A stretch of DNA of 50,968 nt, from the NCBI GenBank assembly GCA_016790515.1, contig JAEUOY010000057.1:1-50968 (forward strand). The letters run 5' to 3'. The notes below the pieces were generated by a model. That model did no database searches and was not told where the DNA came from. It saw only the letters and a program-made list of their open reading frames with translations. The DNA is from Burkholderiaceae bacterium. GTDB lineage: Bacteria; Pseudomonadota; Gammaproteobacteria; Burkholderiales; Burkholderiaceae_C. This document shows positions 17,632-25,871 of the stretch, piece after piece; position 1 is the first letter of the stretch, and each line of letters opens with the position of its first letter. The position numbers and the translations under genes are program-made.

Positions 17632-19446
17632 ATGCCTGGCCGGGGCGAGGCGCCGGCCCCCGTTAAGCTGCACTTCAGCCTGCCATGGATACTCGGCGCG
17701 GAGCTTGCTGTCACCTCGGCCGGCACCCAACGAGCCTCTGCGCCATTGACCTTGCGCCTGCACGAGATCCTCGCTCCCTTCTTCCACCGCACGCTGTGCG
17801 CCGGCGCCGCCCTCGGCGTCGCAGTGGCAGCCGCGCTGGCCTGCGGCGGCGCGGCATGGGCCCAGGCGCAGTCTCAGCCTGCGGCCTCCGGGCATCGCCT
17901 GCCGTCGTTTGCCGAACTCGAGGCCGCCGGCGCCGTGATCGGCCAGATCCGCGTCGACACCCGGCAGATCTTCGATCCCGGCGACCCCAAGGAAGACCAC
18001 TGGCTGTTCCGTGCCGCCAACGCGCTGCACATCAAGACCCGGCCCGGCGTGATCGAACACGCGCTGCTGTTCAAGTCCGGCGAGCGGGTGTCGGCGCGGC
18101 TGATCGAGGAGACCGAGCGTCTGCTGCGAAGCTACGAGTACCTCTACGACGTCGTGCTGCGCCCGGCCGCCGTCCACGACGGCGTGGTCGACATCGAGGT
18201 GGTGACGCGCGACACCTGGTCGCTGAACCTGGGCGTCGTCGCCAGCCGCGCCGGCGGCGCGAACCGCAGCGGCCTGAGCCTGAAGGAATACAACCTGCTG
18301 GGCACCGGCACCGCGCTGACCTACGCCAAGACCAACGACATCGACCGCACCACCGACGAGTTCTCGCTGGCCAACAGCCATCTCTTCGGCAGCCGCGCCG
18401 AACTGGCGCTGGGCCACAGCGCCAACAGCGACGGCAGCGGCGACAACATCTCGCTGGTGCGGCCGTTCTACGAGCTGGACGCGCGCTGGGCCGCCGGCCT
18501 CAGCTGGTCGCGCTTCGACCGGCTCGACCCGGTCTACAACGCCGGCGAGGTGGCCAGCCAGTACCGCCACCGCGGCTCGCTGGCCGAGGTCTTCGGCGGA
18601 CGCTCGCAGGGCCTGATCGACGGCTGGACGCAGCGCTGGTCGCTGGGCGTCAACCTGCAGGACGACGCCTATGCGTTCGAGCCCGGCGTGACCGCCCCGG
18701 CGCGGCTGCCGACCGACCAGAAGCGGGTCGGCCCCTTTCTGCGTTACCAGGTCATCGAGGAGCGCTATGACCGCCAGCAGAACCGCAACCTGATCGGGCG
18801 GCCGGAGTTCTTCGCGCTGGGCCTGGCGTCGACGCTGCAGCTGGGGCTGGCGTCCACCGCGCTGGGGTCGAGCCGGAATGCCCTGCTCTACACCGGCTCG
18901 GTCAGCCGCGGCTTCAAGTCGGTCGACGACCAGACGGTGATGGCGTCGGCCACGCTGAGCGGGCAGTTCACCGACGCCCGGGTGCAGCAGCAGCAGCTGG
19001 GCGGCAAGATCGAGTACTACCGGCCGCAGAGCCGGCGCTGGCTGTTCTACGGCATGGCCTCGGGCGACCTGCTGACCCGGCCCGACGCGAACCAGACGCT
19101 GATGCTGGGCGGCGACAACGGCCTGCACGGCTACCCGCTGCGCTACCAGAGCGGCACCCGGCGCATGCTGTTCACCGCCGAGCAGCGCTACTACACCGAC
19201 CTGTTCGTCTGGCAGCTGTTCCACGTCGGCGGCGCCGGCTTCGTCGACGTAGGCCGCGCCTGGGGCGGCGACAACGTCAACACCGCCAACCCCGGCTGGC
19301 TGGCCGACGTCGGCTTCGGCCTGCGCATCGTCAGCGCGCGATCGGCCTTCGGCAACGTGCTGCACGTGGACGTGGCGTTCCCGCTGAACCGCACGCCCGA
19401 CATCCAGCGCGTGCAGTTCGAGGTCACGACGCAGACCAGCTTCTGA
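17632..19446 (+). CDS. Omp85-like outer-membrane beta-barrel protein
   Basis: This exported protein of up to 604 residues has a POTRA-like N-terminal region: IGQIRVDTRQIFDPGDP, ALHIKTRPGVIEHALLFKSG, then a paired helix and YEYLYDVVLRPA. A barrel rich in alternating aromatic strands follows and ends in TTQTSF, a C-terminal Phe recognised by the BAM machinery. The signal peptide (AGAALGVAVAAALACGGAAWAQA) is far from the first ATG. The true start may be TTG 17752, giving 564 residues. It resembles the surface-antigen/BamA superfamily but has too short an N-terminal part to be BamA. Its cargo is unknown. Confidence 0.75.
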   Translation: MPGRGEAPAPVKLHFSLPWILGAELAVTSAGTQRASAPLTLRLHEILAPFFHRTLCAGAALGVAVAAALACGGAAWAQAQSQPAASGHRLPSFAELEAAGAVIGQIRVDTRQIFDPGDPKEDHWLFRAANALHIKTRPGVIEHALLFKSGERVSARLIEETERLLRSYEYLYDVVLRPAAVHDGVVDIEVVTRDTWSLNLGVVASRAGGANRSGLSLKEYNLLGTGTALTYAKTNDIDRTTDEFSLANSHLFGSRAELALGHSANSDGSGDNISLVRPFYELDARWAAGLSWSRFDRLDPVYNAGEVASQYRHRGSLAEVFGGRSQGLIDGWTQRWSLGVNLQDDAYAFEPGVTAPARLPTDQKRVGPFLRYQVIEERYDRQQNRNLIGRPEFFALGLASTLQLGLASTALGSSRNALLYTGSVSRGFKSVDDQTVMASATLSGQFTDARVQQQQLGGKIEYYRPQSRRWLFYGMASGDLLTRPDANQTLMLGGDNGLHGYPLRYQSGTRRMLFTAEQRYYTDLFVWQLFHVGGAGFVDVGRAWGGDNVNTANPGWLADVGFGLRIVSARSAFGNVLHVDVAFPLNRTPDIQRVQFEVTTQTSF

Positions 19447-19567
19447 GTGCCCCAGGGCCGGCCTCGCTGCAGCCGGTGCGGCAGCGTTCGCGCGACCACC
19501 GTCGTCGCCCGCCGAAGGTGGTCGAGCGCGAGGTTGGTGTTGGTGCCGCCCTCGATGCGGCCGGCGG

Positions 19568-21379
19568 TCAAGCCGTGTCGGCGCTCAGTTGCTCGAGCAG
19601 GTGCAGGAAGGCGCGCACGCTCAGCTCGATGTCGTGGTTGGTGCACGATTCGAGCGGGTTGTGGCTGATGCCGGCGTTCAGCCCGCGAACGAACAGCATC
19701 GCCTGCGGCATCACTTCGTGCAGCTTCATCGCGTCGTGGCCGGCGCCGCTGGGCAGGCGGAACACCGGCAGGCCCTGCGCGGCGACCGCCTGTTCCCAGC
19801 GCCGCTGCCAGCCCGAATCGCAGGGCGCGGCGGCGGCGCGCAGGGTCTGCTCGACGCGGTGCGCCAGGCCGCGGCGATCGCAGATCGATTGCAGCTCGTG
19901 CAGCACGTCGGCGACGCAGGCGTCGCGCGCCTCGTCGGTGGGGGCGCGGATGTCCAGGCTGAAGCGCACCCGGCCCGGCACCACGTTGATCGAGCCGCCG
20001 GGCACCTCGAGCAGGCCCATCGTCGCGACGACGTCGGGCACCGCGGACGCCCGCTTCTCGAGGCAGAGCGCCAGCTCGGCGGCGCCCAGCGCGGCGTCGC
20101 GGCGGCGGCCCATCGGCGTGGTGCCGGCGTGGCTGGCCATGCCGGTGATCTCGCCGAGGAAGCGCACGCTGCCGTTGATCGAGGTGACGATGCCCAGCGG
20201 CAGGTCGAACTCGGCCAGCACCGGGCCCTGCTCGATGTGCACCTCGACGAAGCCGAGGTAGTGCGCGGGGTCGCGCCGCAGCGCCTGGATCGCCGCCAGC
20301 TCGGCGGGCAGGCCGGCGGCGCGCATCGCGTCGCGCATCGTCACGCCGTCGGCATCCTGCTGGTCCAGCCAGGCCGGGTCGAACTGGCCGACCAGCGCAC
20401 CCGAGCCGAGAAGGGTGGCCTTGTAGCGCTGGCCTTCCTCCTCGGCGAAACCGACGACCTCGAGGCCGAACGGCAGCCGCCGCCCTCGGGCCGCCAGTTC
20501 GCGCACGCAGGCCATCGGCACCAGGATGCCCAGCCGGCCGTCGTACTTGCCGGCGTTTCGCACGGTGTCGTAGTGGCTGCCGGTCAGCAGCCTCCTTGCG
20601 CCGGCTCCAGCGCCCGGGCCGGCGCCGTGGCAGGTGCCGTGGCAGGTGCCGTGATAGGTGCCGACGACGTTGCCCACCGCGTCGATCGCCACCTCGTCGA
20701 AGCCGCCCTCCCGCATCCAGCCGGCGAGTTGGCGGGCGCAGGCCTGGTGCGCCGCGGTCAGGTAGGTCACCGTCAGCTGGCCCTGTTCGGCATGGCCGGG
20801 GTCGCTGTGCGCGGACAGCGCCTCGGCCCAGTCCCACACCCGGTTGCCGCGCTCGGGTTGCTCGCCGAACTTGTCGGCCAGGCGGATCTCGGCGATGCGG
20901 TGGATGTTGCGCAAGGCCTCGTCGCGCTCGAAATCGACCGGGTTCGCCAGCCGCCGCGCAAAGCTCGCGATGATCTCGGCCTTGCCCAGGCCCAGGCCGC
21001 GCGGCCCGCGCACCGCCAGGATGAACGGGAAGCCGAAGCGGGCGTTGTAGTCGGCGTTGAGCTGCTGGATGCGGGCGAACTCCCCGGGCGTGCAGTCGGT
21101 CAGCCCGGCCTTGCCCTGCTCGTTCGTGCTTTCGGTGGTCAGCGTCCTGCTGACCATCGCCTTGCCGGCGAGTTCGGGGTGGGCGCGGATCAGCGCCCCT
21201 TGTGCGTCGACGCCGGCCTCGCGAACCACCTTCACCATCGCCTGCTTCAGCTGGGCCAGCGAGGCAAAGGGCCGGGCGGCGGCACGCTCGGCAATCCACG
21301 GCGAGTGTTCGTAGGTGCCGTCCAGCAGGGCGACGAAATCGGCCGCGGTGGCGGCATTGAGTTGGTGCAGCGTCAGCAT
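19568..21379 (-). CDS. OHCU decarboxylase / allantoate amidohydrolase fusion
   Basis: This 603-residue bifunctional enzyme of urate breakdown has two parts. Residues 1-165 are UraD (2-oxo-4-hydroxy-4-carboxy-5-ureidoimidazoline decarboxylase), with the catalytic His67 in RAHPEL and Glu87 in STNEQGKAGL. Residues about 185-600 are a zinc M20-family allantoate amidohydrolase (AllC). Its metal ligands lie in LTGSHYDTV (His269, Asp271), FAEEEGQRY and EVHIEQGP, with a distal His in GAGHDAM. The first half makes S-allantoin and the second hydrolyses allantoate, so the intermediate allantoinase step must come from another gene. Residues 241-262 contain an insertion with tandem repeats. It diverges from puuD. 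Confidence 0.9.
   Translation of the reverse strand: MLTLHQLNAATAADFVALLDGTYEHSPWIAERAAARPFASLAQLKQAMVKVVREAGVDAQGALIRAHPELAGKAMVSRTLTTESTNEQGKAGLTDCTPGEFARIQQLNADYNARFGFPFILAVRGPRGLGLGKAEIIASFARRLANPVDFERDEALRNIHRIAEIRLADKFGEQPERGNRVWDWAEALSAHSDPGHAEQGQLTVTYLTAAHQACARQLAGWMREGGFDEVAIDAVGNVVGTYHGTCHGTCHGAGPGAGAGARRLLTGSHYDTVRNAGKYDGRLGILVPMACVRELAARGRRLPFGLEVVGFAEEEGQRYKATLLGSGALVGQFDPAWLDQQDADGVTMRDAMRAAGLPAELAAIQALRRDPAHYLGFVEVHIEQGPVLAEFDLPLGIVTSINGSVRFLGEITGMASHAGTTPMGRRRDAALGAAELALCLEKRASAVPDVVATMGLLEVPGGSINVVPGRVRFSLDIRAPTDEARDACVADVLHELQSICDRRGLAHRVEQTLRAAAAPCDSGWQRRWEQAVAAQGLPVFRLPSGAGHDAMKLHEVMPQAMLFVRGLNAGISHNPLESCTNHDIELSVRAFLHLLEQLSADTA
20627..20662. repeat. three tandem 12-base repeats inside the allantoate amidohydrolase
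   Basis: Two identical units GTGGCAGGTGCC (20627-20638, 20639-20650) and a third with two changes, GTGATAGGTGCC, sit in phase with the reading frame. They encode GTYH-GTCH-GTCH on the minus strand, followed by a Gly/Ala stretch, just before the metal-binding GSHYDTV segment. Confidence 0.85.
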
Positions 21380-21390
21380 GATGGGGTCTT

Positions 21391-21531
21391 TCAGGACCGG
21401 ACGAAGGCGGTGGCGCGATCAAAGGGGTGCTGCGGCTTCCAGTGCCCCGAGATGTCGATGCAGCGCGCGACCGACACCGTGTCGTGGGTCTCGACGGGCT
21501 CCGCGAAGCGCGGCAGGCCGGTGAATCCGGC
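21391..21531 (-). pseudogene. puuE: relic 3' end of allantoinase (puuE) gene
   Basis: About 46 codons in one frame resemble the C terminus of PuuE, the polysaccharide-deacetylase-type allantoinase. The segment RFAEPVETHDTVSVARCIDI followed by SGHWKPQHPFDRATAF lines up with the family ending of the form FLDHVQ-HDRVWVCRRIDIARHW--HPF. The stop is 11 bases before the UraD start, the normal puuE-uraD order. Upstream of it no frame continues the family; the remaining 300 or so residues are gone and the divergent puuD promoter region takes their place. The resemblance is from memory of the family, not an alignment. Confidence 0.6.
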
Positions 21532-21557
21532 GCGGGTCGGTCGACGGCACGAGCGAA

Positions 21558-21568
21558 GTGTATGCACC
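21558..21568 (+). promoter_or_regulatory. candidate operator, copy 1
   Basis: GTGTATGCACC. Its first ten bases form an imperfect palindrome (eight of ten positions symmetrical), the shape bound by GntR- or similar dimeric regulators. An identical 11-mer occurs at 22011. This copy lies about 180 bases upstream of the UraD-AllC start. Confidence 0.4.
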
Positions 21569-22010
21569 CTTGCCAGCCAGCAAGCCACCCGGGCGGGGCC
21601 CCGCGCCTGCCGAGAAAGCAATCCGGTGGCCCACCTCAGCACCCATGCTCGCCACGATGAACGGCTGCCCGACAGCAGGCATGCCGTTGACGCTGCAGCG
21701 CCTGGACGGCCGCGGCGACGGCGGCCCGCTGCCCGACACGGCGGCGATGGCGGTCGGCCGCTACCGCCTGCTGCACGAAGCGGCGCCCTGTTTCCGTGCG
21801 CTGGGCGTCACGCTGCCCGAGCCGCCGTTCATCGACACGGTGCAACTCGATTCCGGCATCGCAGCCGCGCCCGGCCACTGCCACGTGCCGCCGCGCGTCG
21901 GCCCCTGGAACTGCAGCACCTGCCGCGGCAGCCGATTGCCTGCCCGGGCCGCCGGGCACGCGGCTTGCGTGCGCCTGACCCGGGTCTTCAGGGTACCCCG
22001 GAGCAGATCG

Positions 22011-22021
22011 GTGTATGCACC
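22011..22021 (+). promoter_or_regulatory. candidate operator, copy 2
   Basis: GTGTATGCACC, identical to copy 1, about 150 bases upstream of the puuD start. The two copies sit near the two outward-reading promoters expected in this divergent gap. Confidence 0.4.
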
Positions 22022-22172
22022 TTCTTCCTGTCGCCACGGAGCCTCCATGGCCCCGGCCGGACCGCCGGGCCCCGGGGTTGCGACATCCACGCCTCACAGA
22101 GCCCGCTGTGGTGAAGGCCGGCCGGCCCGGCATCGGTGCCGCCTGCCGCCGGGCTGAACTGTCGAGGACCCG

Positions 22173-23375
22173 ATGGACACCTACCTGCTCGACTGGGCCA
22201 GCCTGTTGTTGCGCTGGGCCCATGTCATCACCGCGATCGCCTGGATCGGCTCGTCGTTCTACTTCGTCTTTCTCGACAGCAGCCTGACCCGGCCGACGGC
22301 GCCCGACCTCAAGGCCAAGGGCGTCGACGGCGAGCTGTGGGCGGTGCACGGCGGCGGCTTCTACCACCCGCAGAAGTACCTGGTGGCGCCGAAGTCGCTG
22401 CCGCCCGACCTGCACTGGTTCTACTGGGAGAGCTACAGCACCTGGCTGACCGGCTTCGGCCTGTTCACCGTGCTGTACCTGTTCAACGCCGGCAGCTTCC
22501 TGGTCGACAAGACAGTGCACGACGGGTCGCCCGGCATGGCGATCGCGGCGTCGCTGGGCTTCCTGGCCGCGTTCTGGTTCGTCTACGACACGATCTGCCG
22601 CGCCTTCGGCCAGAACAAGAACGGCGACCTGATCGTCGCCGCCGGCGTGCTGGTGTGCGTGGTCTTCTCGTCGTGGCTGTCGTGCCAGCTGTTCGCCGGC
22701 CGCGCCGCCTTCCTGATGACCGGCGCGATGATCGCCACCGCGATGAGCGCCAACGTGTTCGTCTGGATCATCCCCGGCCAGCGCACCGTGATCGCGCAGA
22801 TGAAGGCCGGCCAACCGGTGGACCCGATCCACGGCCGGCGCGCCAAGCAGCGCAGCGTGCACAACACCTACTTCACGCTGCCGGTGCTGATCGCGATGCT
22901 GTCCAACCACTACGGCTGGCTGTACCAGGGCCCGCACAACTGGGCGGTGCTGGTGCTGCTGATGGCCGCCGGCGCGCTGATCCGCCACAGCTTCGTCGCC
23001 CGCCACAAGGCCCATGTGAACGGCAGCCGCGCACCCTGGGAGCACGCGGTGGTCGGCACCGCGCTGCTGATGGGGCTGGCAGTCTGGCTGGCGCCGGCGT
23101 CGCCGTCGGCCGCCGCCGCCGCGGCCGCCAGGCCGGTGGGCTTCGCCGAGCTGCGCGCGGTGATCGAGCAGCGCTGCGCGGTCTGCCACAACGCCCAGGT
23201 GCAGAACAAGAACGTCGCGCTGCACACGCCGGCGCTGATCGCCCGGCATGCCCCGGCCGTCTACCAGCAGGCGGTGGTGCTGAAGCTGATGCCGATGAAC
23301 AACGCGACCCGGATCACCGACGACGAGCGTGCGCTGATCAGGCGCTGGTTCGAGGCCGGCCACCCGGTCGAGTAG
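22173..23375 (+). CDS. puuD: membrane urate hydroxylase PuuD with cytochrome c domain
   Basis: This 400-residue protein oxidises urate to 5-hydroxyisourate in the cytoplasmic membrane. Residues 1-320 carry about eight membrane helices of the urate-oxidase N-terminal (DUF989) type, including SLLLRWAHVITAIAWIGSSF, IWIIPGQRT and the HNTYFTLPVLIAMLSNHY segment. A cytochrome c domain follows, with CAVCH at 335-339 and a likely Met ligand in LKLMPMNN. Electrons would pass to the respiratory chain rather than directly to oxygen. GAGG lies five bases before the ATG. The NCS2 permease gene follows after 34 bases, so uptake and first oxidation are linked. Confidence 0.92.
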   Translation: MDTYLLDWASLLLRWAHVITAIAWIGSSFYFVFLDSSLTRPTAPDLKAKGVDGELWAVHGGGFYHPQKYLVAPKSLPPDLHWFYWESYSTWLTGFGLFTVLYLFNAGSFLVDKTVHDGSPGMAIAASLGFLAAFWFVYDTICRAFGQNKNGDLIVAAGVLVCVVFSSWLSCQLFAGRAAFLMTGAMIATAMSANVFVWIIPGQRTVIAQMKAGQPVDPIHGRRAKQRSVHNTYFTLPVLIAMLSNHYGWLYQGPHNWAVLVLLMAAGALIRHSFVARHKAHVNGSRAPWEHAVVGTALLMGLAVWLAPASPSAAAAAAARPVGFAELRAVIEQRCAVCHNAQVQNKNVALHTPALIARHAPAVYQQAVVLKLMPMNNATRITDDERALIRRWFEAGHPVE

Positions 23376-23409
23376 CCGCAGCGACATTTCTTCAGAAGGA
23401 GGACGCCCG

Positions 23410-24993
23410 ATGACGACACCGACAACCGTGCACCCGGTGGACGAGCGCCTGGGCGCCGGCCGCCTGACCACGCTGGGCCTGCAGCATGTGCTGGTGATGT
23501 ATGCCGGCGCGGTGGCGGTGCCGCTGATCGTCGGCCGCGCGCTGAAGCTCTCGCCCGAGCAGGTGGCGCTGCTGATCTCGGCCGACCTGTTCTGCTGCGG
23601 CATCGCGACGCTGATCCAGTCCTTCGGCATGACGCGCTGGTTCGGCGTCAGGTTGCCGGTGATGATGGGCGTCACCTTCGCCGCGGTCGGGCCGATGGTG
23701 GCGATGGCCAGCGCCAACCCGGGTGTCGCCGGGGCGCAGGCGATCTTCGGCGCGATCATCGGCGCCGGCGTGGTCTCGATCGCGATCGCGCCGATCATCG
23801 GCCGGCTGCTGCGCTTCTTCCCGCCGGTGGTCACCGGCACGATCATCGCGGTGATCGGCATCAGCCTGATGCGCGTGGGCATCGGCTGGGCACTGGGCGG
23901 CCCGGCCAACCTGGCGCAGTTCACCGACGTGCCCAAGCTGGTGGCGGTGGTCGAGCAGGCCAGGCTCGAGGCCGCGGCGGCGGCCGGTGCCGGCGCCGCG
24001 GCGGGCGGGGCGTCGTCGCCGGCCGCGGCGATGGCACCGCAGGCCGCGGCGGCCGTCACCGCGGCAGCGGCGGCCCAGACGCCGGGGCCGGCGGTCACCA
24101 GGCTGCCGGGCCCGATCCCGCAGGCCGACAACCCCGACTACGGCGCGCTCGACAATCTGGCCATCGCCGCCTTCGTGCTGGGCACGATCCTGCTGATCGC
24201 CAAGTTCGGCCGCGGCTTCGTCGCCAACATCTCGGTGCTGCTGGGCATCGTCGCCGGCTGCGTCGTCGCGGTGGCGATGGGCAAGATGGGCTTCGACAAG
24301 GTCGCCAAGGCGCACTGGTTCGACGTCGTCACGCCGTTCGCCTTCGGGCCGCCGGTGTTCGATCCGACGCTGATCCTGACGATGGTGCTGGTGATGATCG
24401 TCGTGATGATCGAGTCGACCGGCATGTTCCTGGCGCTGTCGGACATCACCGGCAAGCCGATCAGCCCCGCCGAACTGACCGCCGGGCTGCGCACCGACGG
24501 CCTGGGCACGCTGATCGGCGGCATCTTCAACACCTTCCCGTACACCAGCTTCTCGCAGAACGTCGGACTGGTCGGCGTCACCGGGGTGCGCAGCCGCTTC
24601 GTCTGCGTCGCCGCCGGGCTGATCATGGTCGTGCTGGGGCTGCTGCCGAAGATGGCGGCGCTGGTCGAGAGCGTGCCGCAGTTCGTGCTGGGCGGGGCCG
24701 GGCTGGTGATGTTCGGCATGGTCGCGGCCACCGGCATCCGCATCCTGGCCGGCGTGGACTACCAGAAGAACCGCCACAACCTGTACATCGTCGCGGTGTC
24801 GATCGGCTTCGGCATGGTGCCGCTGGTCGCCCCGCGCTGGACCCAGCACATGCCGCACGGCCTGCACCCGCTGCTGGAAAGCGGCATCCTGCTGGCCGCG
24901 CTGAGCGCGGTGCTGCTGAACCTGTTCTTCAACGGCGCGCGCGGCAGCCTGGCCGATGCGGTGCAGGCAGCCAAGGTGGCCGAGGCGCACTGA
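23410..24993 (+). CDS. NCS2-family purine/urate permease
   Basis: This 527-residue nucleobase:cation symporter has about 14 helices. It has the family N terminus LTTLGLQHVLVMYAGAVAVP, the substrate-site segment MMGVTFAAVGPM, and the FNTFPYTSFSQNVGLVGVTGV motif. Residues about 184-237 form an Ala/Gly-rich, low-complexity loop (AAAAAGAGAAAGGASSPAAA and more) that is longer than in typical members. A strong AAGGAGG ribosome site precedes the ATG. The position directly after puuD argues for urate or xanthine uptake. Confidence 0.92.
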   Translation: MTTPTTVHPVDERLGAGRLTTLGLQHVLVMYAGAVAVPLIVGRALKLSPEQVALLISADLFCCGIATLIQSFGMTRWFGVRLPVMMGVTFAAVGPMVAMASANPGVAGAQAIFGAIIGAGVVSIAIAPIIGRLLRFFPPVVTGTIIAVIGISLMRVGIGWALGGPANLAQFTDVPKLVAVVEQARLEAAAAAGAGAAAGGASSPAAAMAPQAAAAVTAAAAAQTPGPAVTRLPGPIPQADNPDYGALDNLAIAAFVLGTILLIAKFGRGFVANISVLLGIVAGCVVAVAMGKMGFDKVAKAHWFDVVTPFAFGPPVFDPTLILTMVLVMIVVMIESTGMFLALSDITGKPISPAELTAGLRTDGLGTLIGGIFNTFPYTSFSQNVGLVGVTGVRSRFVCVAAGLIMVVLGLLPKMAALVESVPQFVLGGAGLVMFGMVAATGIRILAGVDYQKNRHNLYIVAVSIGFGMVPLVAPRWTQHMPHGLHPLLESGILLAALSAVLLNLFFNGARGSLADAVQAAKVAEAH

Positions 24994-25018
24994 CGAAGGC
25001 GCCGCGGCCGCCGCCACC

Positions 25019-25480
25019 TCAGCGATCGAGCAGCTTGTCCATCTGCCGCCGCGCCAGGCGGCCGACGACGGCCCGCCCCAGCGCAGAGGCCTCGGCGAGC
25101 AGATTCGAGGCCTCATCGGCGCAGAGCGCCTGGCGCTGGGCCAGTTCGGCGGCCGACAGCGCGGTCTGACGCTCGCGCGCAGCGTCGAGCAGTGCCCGCG
25201 AGCGGGCCTCGTCGCGCTCGCCGTTCAGGTAGGCGGCGCCGATGAACGCGGCGCCCTGCTCGAGGTGCGACAGCAGCTGTGGCCGCAGGTCGCCCTGCCC
25301 GGCCTTGATGCGCAGCGCCAGCGCCTCGGACAGGGCCTCGAGCGCGGCGACACATTCGGCCGAATGCCGATCGCCCGGGCTGGGCGGCGCCTCGTCGACG
25401 GCCGATGCCGCACCCAGCCAGAGGCCCAGCACCAGGCCGACAGCGGCCTGCGCCGCCGGCGCAGCTCGCCAGCTCACCAC
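25019..25480 (-). CDS. small exported protein of unknown function
   Basis: This 153-residue protein has a signal peptide (AAPAAQAAVGLVLGLWLGAASA). The mature part is almost all alpha-helical, with two Cys residues (SAECVAAL and ALCADEASNL) that could form a disulfide. No family was recognised. It is separated by seven bases from the next exported protein gene upstream and is probably co-transcribed with it. It converges on the permease gene with a 25-base gap. Confidence 0.6.
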   Translation of the reverse strand: MVSWRAAPAAQAAVGLVLGLWLGAASAVDEAPPSPGDRHSAECVAALEALSEALALRIKAGQGDLRPQLLSHLEQGAAFIGAAYLNGERDEARSRALLDAARERQTALSAAELAQRQALCADEASNLLAEASALGRAVVGRLARRQMDKLLDR

Positions 25481-25487
25481 GGCCGGA

Positions 25488-25793
25488 TCAGGCCTTGGGG
25501 CTCTTGGCGTGCTTGCTCGTCGCGGCGGTGGTCTTGTGGCCGGCCTTCTGAGTCGACTTGTGGCTGGCCTTGGGGGTGGTCTTCTGGCTCGACGGGTGGT
25601 GCGCGGCCGACTTCGCCGCCGACTTGGCCGCAGCCTGCGACGCCTGCTGCGACTTCAGGTCCTGGGCATGGCGTTCGACCGCCGCCGCGCGGGCCGGGTC
25701 GGTGCTCACGCTGATGCCGTCGGTGGGCGTCTTGGCGAACGCGGTCGAGGCCAGGGCCAGCGACAGCAGGGTGAACCGGGCAGTCTTGCGCAT
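25488..25793 (-). CDS. small exported Ala/Lys/His-rich protein
   Basis: This 101-residue protein has a clear signal peptide (MRKTARFTLLSLALASTAFA). The mature region is low-complexity, with repeated AAKSAAKSAA and lysine-, histidine- and threonine-rich stretches such as KASHKSTQKAGHKTTAATSK. It resembles histone-H1-like or cell-envelope-associated basic tails seen in betaproteobacteria. It may bind DNA, nucleotides or anionic envelope polymers, but no function can be assigned. It is transcribed with the neighbouring small exported protein. Confidence 0.65.
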   Translation of the reverse strand: MRKTARFTLLSLALASTAFAKTPTDGISVSTDPARAAAVERHAQDLKSQQASQAAAKSAAKSAAHHPSSQKTTPKASHKSTQKAGHKTTAATSKHAKSPKA

Positions 25794-25871
25794 GGGGCGC
25801 CTTTCGGGTTGTGGAGGGTTGGCCGTACAACGTCGCGCAGCGGGCGGTGGATGACCGCGCCGCAGCGATCG

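Larger units (their letters stand above)
21532..22172. other. non-coding divergent gap between the urate operons
   Basis: About 640 bases carry no gene I can support. Open frames exist on both strands (for example 21558-22157 plus) but are short of family resemblance and rich in Arg, Pro and Cys. The visible content is the two copies of a candidate operator. The gap probably includes the promoters of the minus fusion gene and of puuD, plus decayed sequence from the lost puuE gene. Confidence 0.5.

Noticed and set aside
21558-22157. A 199-residue plus-strand open frame in the urate gap
   Set aside because: No homology that I recognise, Arg/Pro/Cys-rich composition and poor start context; it overlaps both candidate operator copies.
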